64,000 bases of DNA, taken from the NCBI RefSeq assembly GCF_900111095.1, contig NZ_FOGB01000007.1, positions 24,413 through 88,412 on the forward strand, written 5' to 3'. The position numbers and the translations under genes were made by a program. The notes beneath the pieces were generated by a model. The model searched no databases. It worked only from the letters and a program-made list of their open reading frames with translations, and had not been told where the DNA came from. This document shows positions 15,373 to 22,277 of this stretch, one piece after another; position 1 is the stretch's first letter; each line of letters starts with the position of its first letter. The stretch comes from Amphritea atlantica (GTDB lineage: Bacteria > Pseudomonadota > Gammaproteobacteria > Pseudomonadales > Balneatricaceae).

Positions 15373-15627
15373 ATGAATCACCAGTGTCCTTGTTGCGAAA
15401 ATAGAACACTGCCAGGAGATGATATTTTCCCTGGTTCTTTTTATGTGTGTCCTGTTTGTTACTGGGAAGATGATAATGTGCAATATGATGATCCGAACTT
15501 TTCTGGTGGAGCAAACAAAGAAAGCCTTAATCAAGCACGATCAAATTACAAAGAGTTTGGGGCTATAAATAAAGAAATGCTTCAATATGTTCGCCCCCCT
15601 GCTGAGGAGGAGAAGAGCAATGGTTAA
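15373..15627 (+). CDS. Cassette 10: CPCC-family cysteine-rich protein
   Basis: An 84-residue protein with the zinc-binding CPCC at residues 5-8, a second pair in YVCPVCYWEDD (Cys26, Cys29), and the GGAN...SL..AR tail (45-55) that defines the Cys_rich_CPCC family. Members are common in integron cassettes and near toxin/immunity loci, with unknown function. AAAGAAAAG precedes the ATG. Confidence 0.85.
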   Translation: MNHQCPCCENRTLPGDDIFPGSFYVCPVCYWEDDNVQYDDPNFSGGANKESLNQARSNYKEFGAINKEMLQYVRPPAEEEKSNG

Positions 15628-15635
15628 ATACAAAC

Positions 15636-15717
15636 CCCTAACAAGCGCAAACACATTCGCCAGCAAGCTGGCTGGACTTCGTTGCTTCGCTCCTCGCCTG
15701 TGTTGCGGGCGTTATGC
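15636..15717 (+). other. attC10 recombination site
   Basis: CCCCTAAC (15635-15642) mirrors the cassette 10 start G^TTAGGGG. R' is G^TTATGCG, crossover after 15711. It closes cassette 10 (15351-15711). Confidence 0.88.
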
Positions 15718-15728
15718 GTAAAAAGTAT

Positions 15729-16055
15729 ATGAAACAGAGTTCACCAACTGCGTGGCTAGAGGTTCAGTTAAAGGCAACAAATGCGCTTCTAAAGTTTTGC
15801 CAAGAGCACAACTACAAAGATCCTAGGATGGTTCATTTAGAAGCGTGCAAAAATGCACTCGCAGAAAAGAAGATAAATATGGCTATTGAGGAATATAAGA
15901 ATATTCCACTTGGAGGCAATGGTTGCTTCAATGACTGGTGGCCTGAGCCGGTCTATGAACATGAAACCGATGAATTTGCGGAGGCAGTCTTTCAGGCGCT
16001 TACTGAGCGGTGGAGTCGTTTGATGTCGTTATCAGTTGAGGCATCAAATGCATAA
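15729..16055 (+). CDS. Cassette 11: hypothetical protein
   Basis: A 108-residue protein, helical N-terminal half, then an aromatic segment (GGNGCFNDWWPEPVYEHETDE) and a final helix. The family was not recognised, although the GCFNDWWP block is distinctive. The ATG at 15729 is preferred; one at 15714 lies on the recombination core without a ribosome-binding site. The stop codon overlaps R'' of attC11. Confidence 0.6.
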   Translation: MKQSSPTAWLEVQLKATNALLKFCQEHNYKDPRMVHLEACKNALAEKKINMAIEEYKNIPLGGNGCFNDWWPEPVYEHETDEFAEAVFQALTERWSRLMSLSVEASNA

Positions 16056-16121
16056 CACAACGCTCAAAATGGACGCCAATTCCGCTGCGCTCCATTGGCG
16101 CCCTTTAGCTCAGCGTTATGT
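16050..16121 (+). other. attC11 recombination site
   Basis: GCATAAC (16050-16056) mirrors the cassette 11 start G^TTATGCG. R' is G^TTATGTTT, crossover after 16115. The AACGCT/AGCGTT and GGCGCC-type arms pair. It closes cassette 11 (15712-16115). Confidence 0.88.
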
Positions 16122-16133
16122 TTCAGGGAAGCT

Positions 16134-16403
16134 ATGAGCATAAAAATCACTGATATCATTTTAAGCATTGCTCTAGGGTTAATTGCAATCTACCTAATTC
16201 ATGATTTCATAGTCACTGATGCATGTTTGGATATGGGGGGGGGTATCGATCCTAAGTCAGGGCTCTGTAATGATGAAAACTATCATGAGCAGTATATGGT
16301 GGTTACTCCTGCACTACTGGCAATCTACTTCTTCACAGGGCTAGTTGTTTCCGTTGTATCAGCACTGGTGATTAAAGCTGTAAGGGGTGCCAAAGGTGAG
16401 TAA
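16134..16403 (+). CDS. Cassette 12: small two-segment membrane protein
   Basis: An 89-residue protein with two predicted membrane segments (about residues 8-24 and 55-79) joined by a loop containing two cysteines (DACLDMGGG...SGLCNDE) that could form a disulfide in the periplasm. AGGGA precedes the ATG at 16134; the longer upstream frame would lie in attC11. The function is unknown. Confidence 0.65.
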   Translation: MSIKITDIILSIALGLIAIYLIHDFIVTDACLDMGGGIDPKSGLCNDENYHEQYMVVTPALLAIYFFTGLVVSVVSALVIKAVRGAKGE

Positions 16404-16412
16404 ATCGCAAAA

Positions 16413-16514
16413 ACATAACAAGTTGCAGCACGCAAAGCAGCCCAGCAAGCTGGGCTCGGACCTCCGTTTCGGCGCTTCGCGCCTACACTTCGGCCCGTGT
16501 GCAAGGCGTTAGAG
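16413..16514 (+). other. attC12 recombination site
   Basis: AAACATAAC (16411-16419) mirrors the cassette 12 start G^TTATGTTT. R' is G^TTAGAGC, crossover after 16508. It is a 102-base site with long GC-rich arms. It closes cassette 12 (16116-16508). Confidence 0.88.
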
Positions 16515-16519
16515 CTCCT

Positions 16520-16939
16520 ATGAAATACATACTACTTTTCACACTGATTTTAATTGCCGGGTGCGATACCCTCCATGGTTTGCGTTTGCCAGTGAAACCA
16601 GCATATGAAGGCGGTTGGGAATGTGTATATAACAATATTGCTTCCATCAACCTTAGAGCTGAGCCCGGAAACGAAAATCAACTATCAATATCCAGCAATG
16701 AAAGCGGTAAGTATTTGTTCTCGGTAATGCCAAACTACAGAAACCAAATGGAGCTTTACTTTATGCAAATGCACGCTGCTCCTAGCTGTGAAGAGACCAA
16801 TGCTTCGCTTATAGAAATGAAAGAGTTTTTGCAGCTCATGGAAAAATATTGTGGCTATACGCCATTATCTTACGAAACTACTATGGAGTGCAGCTCTAAC
16901 AAATCAATGCAGCCGACCGCTAACGCGTCGGCTGATTGA
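16520..16939 (+). CDS. Cassette 13: lipoprotein whose C-terminus is encoded by attC
   Basis: A 139-residue protein with a type II signal peptide and lipobox LIAGC; Cys15 is the expected lipidated residue. The mature part is small and has three further cysteines. The ATG at 16520 lies 11 bases after the crossover. The frame does not stop before the attC: the last ~15 residues (SNKSMQPTANASAD) are translated from the attC13 palindrome itself, and the stop lies three bases before R'. Its function is unknown. Confidence 0.72.
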   Translation: MKYILLFTLILIAGCDTLHGLRLPVKPAYEGGWECVYNNIASINLRAEPGNENQLSISSNESGKYLFSVMPNYRNQMELYFMQMHAAPSCEETNASLIEMKEFLQLMEKYCGYTPLSYETTMECSSNKSMQPTANASAD

Positions 16940-16949
16940 GGCGTTATGT
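16894..16949 (+). other. attC13 recombination site (inside the lipoprotein gene end)
   Basis: CTCTAAC (16894-16900, preceded by G) mirrors the cassette 13 start G^TTAGAGC. R' is G^TTATGTG, crossover after 16943. A short 56-base site with a perfect CAGCCGAC...GTCGGCTG stem. It closes cassette 13 (16509-16943). Confidence 0.92.
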
Positions 16950-16965
16950 GTCCTGGCGGTGAGTC

Positions 16966-17244
16966 ATGAAAGGAAGAGTGGCCTTTGGAATAATCTCAAT
17001 CATCGCGGTATTTGCGTTGATGGTTTTATTTACTGTTTCATCCGAAGTATGGGATGGCGCATGTGGTCACAAAGAAGAGTTTGGTCTTTTTGCTTTTTAC
17101 AGGTCTGGTAGTGATGCGCTTCCAGCCTCAGAGTGTGCAACGGGTGTTTTGATTCCTGGCGCACTATTAACATTAATAGCCACATTGGGTTTGCTGGCCG
17201 CAATATATTATTGCTGGCGTTGGCTAGTAAAAGGTAGTTCTTAG
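16966..17244 (+). CDS. Cassette 14: small two-segment membrane protein
   Basis: A 92-residue protein with membrane segments at about residues 5-25 and 60-85 and a cysteine-containing loop (DGACGHKEE ... ASECATG) between them, the same plan as cassette 12 though without obvious sequence identity. The family is unknown. Confidence 0.65.
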   Translation: MKGRVAFGIISIIAVFALMVLFTVSSEVWDGACGHKEEFGLFAFYRSGSDALPASECATGVLIPGALLTLIATLGLLAAIYYCWRWLVKGSS

Positions 17245-17262
17245 CATGGCTTTGGCAACAAC

Positions 17263-17355
17263 ACATAACAAGTCGCTGTTGTCGCCACTTCGTGGCTGGG
17301 ACAGCTTACACGCCGCTTCGCTATGTTTCAGCTGCCCCAAAGCAAGGCGTTAGCC
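17263..17355 (+). other. attC14 recombination site
   Basis: CACATAAC (17262-17269) mirrors the cassette 14 start G^TTATGTG. R' is G^TTAGCC, crossover after 17349. It closes cassette 14 (16944-17349). Confidence 0.88.
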
Positions 17356-17363
17356 AATACCAA

Positions 17364-17390
17364 AATTAAAGGGCCCAAAGCCCTTTAATT
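17364..17390 (+). terminator. Hairpin in the leader of cassette 15 (possible terminator or insulator)
   Basis: AATTAAAGGGC and GCCCTTTAATT form a perfect 11-bp stem around CCAAA, 18 bases before the cassette 15 start codon and just after the crossover. A following T-run is lacking beyond the stem's own TTTAATT, so terminator activity is uncertain. It could block read-through from upstream cassettes or shape translation. Confidence 0.5.
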
Positions 17391-17407
17391 GCAGCTAAGG
17401 GAATTAG

Positions 17408-17890
17408 ATGAGTGAGAAAGTGAGAGTAGCCTTGAAGTGGCTGAAAGGGCTCTTGGATGGAGAAAACATTGAGTACCAAATTGTCGGTGGGCTAGCTGCA
17501 ACTATTCACGGTGGCAGCCGTGAAATTGCAGACATTGACCTTTATATCCATAACTCTGATGCAAACAGGGTCTTGGCTCACGTATCTCAATTCATATCTA
17601 AACCGTTAACCCGTTATACTGAATACGGTTGGGATCTGGAGTATTTCCAGTTGGTTTACCAAAATCAAAAAATTGAAATCGGTTTATCTCAAAATACAAA
17701 GATACAATCGGCTTTAGACGGTTCTTGGTATCAGCTTGAAATTGATTATTCAGCGTCTGTTGAAAAAGACTATCAAGGCATCCTACTGTCAGTGATCCCT
17801 GTTCATCACTTAATCGAGTACAAGCGAATATTGGGTAGGGAAGTCGACCTAATCGACATACAAGAACTAACGCAGAGTGCAGCGCCATAA
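17408..17890 (+). CDS. Cassette 15: nucleotidyltransferase-fold protein
   Basis: A 160-residue protein with the minimal nucleotidyltransferase signature: GG at 27-28 in YQIVGGLAATIHG and the acidic pair Asp42-x-Asp44 in IADIDLYI. The C-terminal segment (VIPVHHLIEYKRILGREVDLIDIQEL) matches the ending of AbiEii-like and related stand-alone nucleotidyltransferases. Such proteins are toxins in AbiE/MenAT-type systems or unassigned; no partner gene is present in the cassette. AAGGGAATT precedes the ATG. Confidence 0.7.
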   Translation: MSEKVRVALKWLKGLLDGENIEYQIVGGLAATIHGGSREIADIDLYIHNSDANRVLAHVSQFISKPLTRYTEYGWDLEYFQLVYQNQKIEIGLSQNTKIQSALDGSWYQLEIDYSASVEKDYQGILLSVIPVHHLIEYKRILGREVDLIDIQELTQSAAP

Positions 17891-17892
17891 TA

Positions 17893-17982
17893 AAGTGTTT
17901 AAGAGTGACTCGAAACGCGTGCCGGTTTCGCTTAGCTCAAGTATGGCACGCTTGTTTGTCGAACCTTAACACGGTGTTATAG
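17893..17982 (+). other. attC15, atypical recombination site
   Basis: A long imperfect palindrome (GTGTTTAAG..CGTGCC facing GGCACGC..CCTTAACAC) ends in R' G^TTATAGG, crossover after 17976. No GGCTAAC R'' box is found to mirror the cassette 15 start G^TTAGCC, unlike all earlier cassettes. The left limit is approximate. Confidence 0.55.
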
Positions 17983-17993
17983 GCTGGTGTTGA

Positions 17994-18353
17994 ATGCCTG
18001 AAGTAGAAAATAGTCTTCGGAAGATAGTCGAGGAATACGACAAACTGAAGAAGCTAAACAAAGTCTTTCTGGTCGTCGGTATACCATCGTCAATCGCTGC
18101 AATAATATTTCCGCCTTTGGGTCTTGTGGCTTTACTTTTTCTCGTCTACTTATATTTTAGATGGTGGAAACATAGCCAAAGTAGGTGCCCTGGATGCAAT
18201 GCTCATTACTTCTGCTTTATACAAAGAGGTTTTGTACCTGTCACTACTAATAGCAGGGGGTGGAAATGCAGGAAATGCAAATTAGCTGTGAACGAGTTAC
18301 CCGAACTCGAAGATATAAGGCCTAAGAGTCACACTAACGAATGGCACAATTAG
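17994..18353 (+). CDS. Cassette 16: membrane protein with C-terminal zinc ribbon
   Basis: A 119-residue protein: an N-terminal helix, two hydrophobic segments between about 23 and 57, then a zinc-ribbon-like domain with CPGC (Cys65, Cys68) and CRKC (Cys92, Cys95) predicted to face the cytoplasm. The family is unknown. The ATG lies 17 bases after the crossover. Confidence 0.68.
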   Translation: MPEVENSLRKIVEEYDKLKKLNKVFLVVGIPSSIAAIIFPPLGLVALLFLVYLYFRWWKHSQSRCPGCNAHYFCFIQRGFVPVTTNSRGWKCRKCKLAVNELPELEDIRPKSHTNEWHN

Positions 18354-18354
18354 C

Positions 18355-18426
18355 GAATAACAAGTGACTGTGGTGTCGCCGCTATCGTGGCTTTGACTCC
18401 AGCTTTACCAACCCTTTACGTTAGAA
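18355..18426 (+). other. attC16 recombination site
   Basis: R''-like GAATAAC (18355-18361) and R' G^TTAGAAA with the crossover after 18420. The R'' box matches only GTTAT of the cassette 16 start (G^TTATAGG), so this cassette breaks the mirror rule. The GTGGTGTCGCC/GCTATCGTGG arms still fold. Confidence 0.65.
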
Positions 18427-18449
18427 ATCACTGTAGTCAGAGAAGTAAT

Positions 18450-19247
18450 ATGGAACTTGAAATAACGGTAGTAGACGCTTTTACAGATGCTGTGTTTGGT
18501 GGAAACCCAGCCGCTGTGATCATCACTGATGAATGGCTCTCCGACGATTTGATGCAGTCAATTGCGGCGGAGAACAACCTCTCTGAGACCGCTTTTTTGG
18601 TATCAGCAGATCCCTCAGCGTACCAGATCCGCTGGTTTTCACCTCTGACTGAAATTGCTTTTTGTGGGCATGCAACTCTGGCTTCAGCCTTTGTGTTGTT
18701 TAACAAAAGTCCCGGCTTAACGAGTCTTATATTTTCAGCTGAGGCAGTTGGGGAGTTATTGGTCACGAAAACCGAATCAGATCAGGTGCAGATGGACTTT
18801 CCGAATACCAGACCTGAGAGCGTTGAGTCTATCCCGGATGCCTTGATAGACGGCCTCTCTATCCCACCGGAGGAGGTTTATTGTAACTCGCAAGCCTATT
18901 TCGTGATTTATCAATCTGAATCTGACGTGTTGTCTGTGCTACGAGATAACGAGACCCTGAAGCGGTTGAAGCCCCGTGATGTCGTCGTTACATCCAGATC
19001 CGAATCCAGTCATTATGATTTTATATCAAGGTACTTCTGGCCAGCGAATGGTGGCGATGAAGATCCAGTGACCGGCTCAATTCACACGGGTTTGGCTCCG
19101 CTTTGGGCTGAGAGTCTGGGTAAGAAGGAGTTAGTGGCCTACCAGGCTTCCCGTCGTGGAGGTGTTCTCAACTGTGTCGTTTCTGGCGACAGGGTTTTAA
19201 TATCAGGTAATGCGGCTCAGTATTTACACGGTAGTATTACAGTTTAG
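18450..19247 (+). CDS. Cassette 17: PhzF-family isomerase/epimerase-like enzyme
   Basis: A 266-residue protein of the PhzF (diaminopimelate epimerase fold) family: ITVVDAFTDAVFGGNPAAV at the N-terminus, the NNLSETAF block with its conserved Glu near residue 47, WFSPLTEIAFCGHATLASA, and the C-terminal GGDEDPVTGSIHTGLAPLW. This is the complete family pattern. The substrate cannot be told from sequence. It has the highest GC content and most chromosome-like codon use of the cassette genes. The ATG at 18450 was chosen because the upstream frame runs through attC16. Confidence 0.88.
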   Translation: MELEITVVDAFTDAVFGGNPAAVIITDEWLSDDLMQSIAAENNLSETAFLVSADPSAYQIRWFSPLTEIAFCGHATLASAFVLFNKSPGLTSLIFSAEAVGELLVTKTESDQVQMDFPNTRPESVESIPDALIDGLSIPPEEVYCNSQAYFVIYQSESDVLSVLRDNETLKRLKPRDVVVTSRSESSHYDFISRYFWPANGGDEDPVTGSIHTGLAPLWAESLGKKELVAYQASRRGGVLNCVVSGDRVLISGNAAQYLHGSITV

Positions 19248-19258
19248 TGCTGTAACTT

Positions 19259-19330
19259 TCTAACAAGCGACAGGTTGTCGGATTAGCTTTCCACTGTGCT
19301 CCAGACCAACCGTAAATGCGGGCGTCAGGT
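19259..19330 (+). other. attC17, last recognisable recombination site, with a mutated R' box
   Basis: TTTCTAAC (19258-19265) mirrors the cassette 17 start G^TTAGAAA. The distal core reads GTCAGG instead of GTTAGG (19324-19329), so the terminal core has lost its conserved TT. It marks the distal end of the array. Confidence 0.75.
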
Positions 19331-19566
19331 CTGAGTGGGTTATACGACTCAACAATCAGGGCGAGTGATAAACTCTACCACAGGGTCAGAGCCCTTTTTA
19401 TAAAGCCCTTTTCATCGCATCGTTCACGAAAAAGGGGAGGGGTTTATCTCTTTCCTGATATCTCATCTCAATCCACGGAACCATCGCTTTTTCCAGCAAG
19501 CGACGAAGTCGCGTCGAGCCACTAACCAGCTGCGTCGCGGCGGTCTGGCTAAGGCTTTTATCTGCG
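19331..19566. other. Distal end of the integron, no gene seen
   Basis: No supportable gene. The GCTCTTTTT/AAAAAGGGG-type segments and a CCACTAAC near 19519 could be degraded cassette or attC material, but no complete site can be drawn. Confidence 0.4.
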
Positions 19567-20178
19567 TCAGAGAGTCACAACCCGGGCGGCCAGCGCAATC
19601 AGTATTCCACCGGTCAGGCGGTTGACCAGTTGACTGCGGTTTTGCAGGGTTTTAAGAATAGGGCCATGGGATAGCACTAATGTAACGACGCTGTACCACA
19701 GGCCATCGACCAGCGTGGCCGTCGCCGTCATAATCATCTGATCGGCTATCGTTGCATCCGGACTGACAAACTGTGAGAACAGGGCGATAAAGAAGATCGC
19801 CAGTTTAGGATTCAGCACTGAGATGGTCGCTCCCTCAATGCCGGCTTTCAGTACAGAGGTTTTATCGCCAGGGTTTACGCTGAAGGAAGAAGCTCGTCCG
19901 GCTCTGATCGCTTTGAGGCCGATCCAGGCCAGATAGCCAGCCCCCAGCCAGGTGATCACCTTAAACGCGATCTCTGACTGGGCTACCAGAATAGCCAGTC
20001 CTGAGATGGTTGCGAATGCCCAGAGGCCAACCCCCGCTGCATGAAACCAGCTGGCAGCCAGACCATGTTGGCGGCTGTTACCGACCGTTTGCTTCAATAC
20101 TACCGCCAGACTGGGGCCCGGAGACATTGCACCCAGGCAGCAGACTGCAAATAGTGAAAGCCAGGCGGTAAAGGTCAT
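19567..20178 (-). CDS. LysE/RhtB family amino acid exporter
   Basis: A 203-residue inner-membrane protein with about six hydrophobic segments. The N-terminal CLGAMSPGPSLAVVLKQ is the family signature (GxxxPGPxxxxV), and the later SVLNPKLAIFF block matches LysE/RhtB proteins, which export lysine, homoserine, threonine or related amino acids. The substrate is not predictable. It is the first chromosomal gene past the integron, transcribed towards it. Confidence 0.9.
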   Translation of the reverse strand: MTFTAWLSLFAVCCLGAMSPGPSLAVVLKQTVGNSRQHGLAASWFHAAGVGLWAFATISGLAILVAQSEIAFKVITWLGAGYLAWIGLKAIRAGRASSFSVNPGDKTSVLKAGIEGATISVLNPKLAIFFIALFSQFVSPDATIADQMIMTATATLVDGLWYSVVTLVLSHGPILKTLQNRSQLVNRLTGGILIALAARVVTL

Positions 20179-20325
20179 AGTGGATTCCTGATCGTGATGG
20201 GGTGGGAATATTTCGGTTCAGCGTAACCGCTTAAAACCAGCTAAGCTGATAGGGGGATTATATTGCAGTGTGCTGACAGGGGCCAGTAATCCTGTTGGTC
20301 AGCTGCTGACGGTTCAGTCTGTCTG

Positions 20326-20385
20326 CTAACTTAAGAGCTGGCTTAAAAACTGACTTAAGAGCTGACTTAAGAGCTGACTTAAGAG
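20326..20385. repeat. Five tandem 12-bp repeats (CTGACTTAAGAG)
   Basis: Five head-to-tail 12-base units; the last three (20350-20385) are identical, the first two diverged (CTAACTTAAGAG, CTGGCTTAAAAA). They lie just upstream of the small CPXCG gene. Copy number may vary between strains. Confidence 0.9.
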
Positions 20386-20412
20386 CTTAACTTGAATTGC
20401 GAGGTGTCAATC

Positions 20413-20604
20413 ATGCAAAGTCTGGAAGCGGTGTCCCGTACATGTCCCTACTGTGGGGAACCGGTCGAGTTAGTTGTGGATTGCACAGCGGGTAATCAGC
20501 AGTATTTTGAAGATTGCTCGGTGTGTTGTAAGCCGATGATGGTTGAGCTGGATGTTGAAGGCACGGAGCCTGTTATCTCTCTGAAGGATGAAAACGAGGT
20601 ATAA
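20413..20604 (+). CDS. CPXCG-motif cysteine-rich protein
   Basis: A 63-residue protein with CPYCGE (CPxCG) near the N-terminus and a second pair CSVCCKP, matching the small CPXCG family of predicted zinc ribbons. Family members are widespread in gammaproteobacteria and uncharacterised. The ATG at 20413 is preferred over an upstream TTG at 20392; CGAGGTG lies 7 bases before it. The 12-bp tandem repeats sit directly upstream. Confidence 0.85.
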   Translation: MQSLEAVSRTCPYCGEPVELVVDCTAGNQQYFEDCSVCCKPMMVELDVEGTEPVISLKDENEV

Positions 20605-20633
20605 AAAAACGCCGCATATCGTTATGCGGCGTT
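20602..20633 (-). terminator. Rho-independent terminator of purC
   Basis: AACGCCGCATA and TATGCGGCGTT form a perfect 11-bp stem; on the minus strand it is followed by a seven-base T-run. It overlaps the end of the convergent CPXCG gene and may act on both strands. Confidence 0.8.
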
Positions 20634-20670
20634 ACTGTCTTGCGGCCCCCTGATAATCAGGGGACGATGA

Positions 20671-21774
20671 TCAGTCGATCAGAGCGTACTGGTCGCGCAG
20701 AATCTCAATGATCTCTGCTTTCGGGTTATCAGACAGCGGTAGTTTCTCGCCGATAATCTTCTCTGCAATGCCGACATAGGTGTCAGATACTTTCTGTAAC
20801 AGTTCTGCAGGGAGGGCGTTGTCCTTAGCCAGGGCGTAACGCTCTTCCATCCGATCTTTATTGATCAGGATATCCGGGTCAGGGAAGTAGTTGAGCAGTT
20901 CCTGACGGAATACCTCTTTGGAGTTTTCGATGACTTTGCCTTCCCGGTAGGATGGGCCGTCCCAGATGCGGGATGAATCAGGTGTCCCCACCTCATCCAT
21001 ATAGATCAGCTTTTCGTTGCCTGAGGCATCAGTCACGTAACCAAATTCAAACTTAGTATCGACGAATACCTGGTCGATCTTTTCCAGTTCAGAGCTGATG
21101 ACATCAAAGCCTTCTTTCAGCAGTTTTTCGTAAACCGCGATATCCTCTTTCGAACGGAACTGAAAGGCTTCATGGTTATTGATGATGTCATCACGGGTGA
21201 TGTTGACATCATCTACTTCAGGCACGCCAGGAATCCCCTTGAGAATACCTTTGGTGGAAGGTGTAATCAGCAGCTCAGGCAGTTTCTGATCTTTCTGCAG
21301 GTTGTCGGCTATCTGAATGCCACAGAACTCACGCTCACCTTTGGCGTAGGAACGCCACATAGAGCCGGTGATATACTGGCGGCAGATCGCCTCAATCATG
21401 ACGGGTTTTGCTTTCTGAACAATCCAGACGAATGGGTGGGGGATATCCAGGATATGGCTGTCAGCCAGACCGTTTTCGTGAAACAGCTTGAACCAGTGAT
21501 TGGAGATAGCATTCAGTGCGGCACCTTTGCCGGGTACACCGTTCATACCGCCTTCGCCATGCCAGATGCACTCGAAAGCGGAGATCCGATCGCTGATGAC
21601 CATGATCGCCAGGGGGGCATCGGCTGCAACATCATACCCTTTCTCCTGGATAAGACGTCGACTGTCGGCTTCGGTCAGCCAGTAAACGGAACGTACTTTA
21701 CCACTGTGTACCGGTAGGTCGGTACGGATCGGCAGATCATTGTTTACTGCCAAAACCTTATCAGCAAGACTCAT
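20671..21774 (-). CDS. purC: PurC, phosphoribosylaminoimidazole-succinocarboxamide synthase
   Basis: SAICAR synthase joins aspartate to CAIR with ATP in purine biosynthesis. The 367-residue protein is of the longer form found in vibrios and oceanic gammaproteobacteria rather than the ~237-residue E. coli form. Visible features: [11 protein letters not shown] near the N-terminus (ATP grip), [28 protein letters not shown], and [14 protein letters not shown] in the C-terminal half. The ATG at 21774 is preceded by ACAGGACAG. Confidence 0.93.
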   Translation of the reverse strand: MSLADKVLAVNNDLPIRTDLPVHSGKVRSVYWLTEADSRRLIQEKGYDVAADAPLAIMVISDRISAFECIWHGEGGMNGVPGKGAALNAISNHWFKLFHENGLADSHILDIPHPFVWIVQKAKPVMIEAICRQYITGSMWRSYAKGEREFCGIQIADNLQKDQKLPELLITPSTKGILKGIPGVPEVDDVNITRDDIINNHEAFQFRSKEDIAVYEKLLKEGFDVISSELEKIDQVFVDTKFEFGYVTDASGNEKLIYMDEVGTPDSSRIWDGPSYREGKVIENSKEVFRQELLNYFPDPDILINKDRMEERYALAKDNALPAELLQKVSDTYVGIAEKIIGEKLPLSDNPKAEIIEILRDQYALID

Positions 21775-22277
21775 TGCAAACTGTCCTGTATCTCTAAAAG
21801 TCGATTAATGAAAACGTTCCAGAATATCAGCGTTTACCAAAAGTTCGGCAATGCAGACCACCAGGCAAAAGCCTGGAAAAAAGCTGAGGATTTCTGCCTG
21901 ATTCTGGAACAGGGATATTACACAGATTTGTAATATCCCGCCACATTTTGGCGTTCCAGACTTGAATATATCAGCGAATCTGGCCACCCATGCTAAACGC
22001 ATTAACATGTGATTAATCTCGTATGCAGTCATCGTTATAATCTACTGATGAGCGATAGTCTGATACTCTCTCGCTGCGACTATTCTGAGTCTGACAAAAC
22101 GCTTCTCAGAAGCCGCTTATGAAAGCTTCACGATAAAGTTTCTGTCAGAAAAATCGGCTAAATAAATGGACTATTGGTGAGTCATTTTTACATTGCGTTT
22201 TAGAAATGTTCACTGGAAATTAGTGAATATCTTAATTATCACCTGCTATACTTCCGGTCCCATTAAAAGGTGCTACC
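21775..22277. other. Divergent purC / transporter intergenic region
   Basis: About 500 bp without a convincing gene. It holds a nested palindrome at 21903-21960, a CCAGGC/GCCTGG hairpin near 21871-21886, and an extended -10 (TGCTATACT, 22244-22252) that could drive the transporter gene. A 75-codon open frame on the minus strand has no ribosome-binding site or recognisable product. Confidence 0.5.
21903..21960. repeat. Nested inverted repeat
   Basis: Outer arms TCTGGAAC/GTTCCAGA (8 bp) enclose an inner perfect pair GGGATATTAC (21912-21921) and GTAATATCCC (21930-21939). It could be a regulator site or a structured RNA element; nothing identifies it further. Confidence 0.5.

Noticed and set aside
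18387..18449. Upstream extension of the PhzF-like gene
   Set aside because: It lies in attC16; the ATG at 18450 matches the start of the family.
6352..19330. Prophage or transposon island
   Set aside because: No phage structural, transposase or conjugation genes; the attC sites and IntI explain the mobile character.
21871..21886. CCAGGC/GCCTGG hairpin considered as terminator
   Set aside because: The adjoining A-run is on the wrong side for either strand to end in a T-run.
21805..22032. 75-codon minus-strand open frame between purC and the transporter
   Set aside because: It crosses the nested palindrome, has no ribosome-binding site and no recognisable product.
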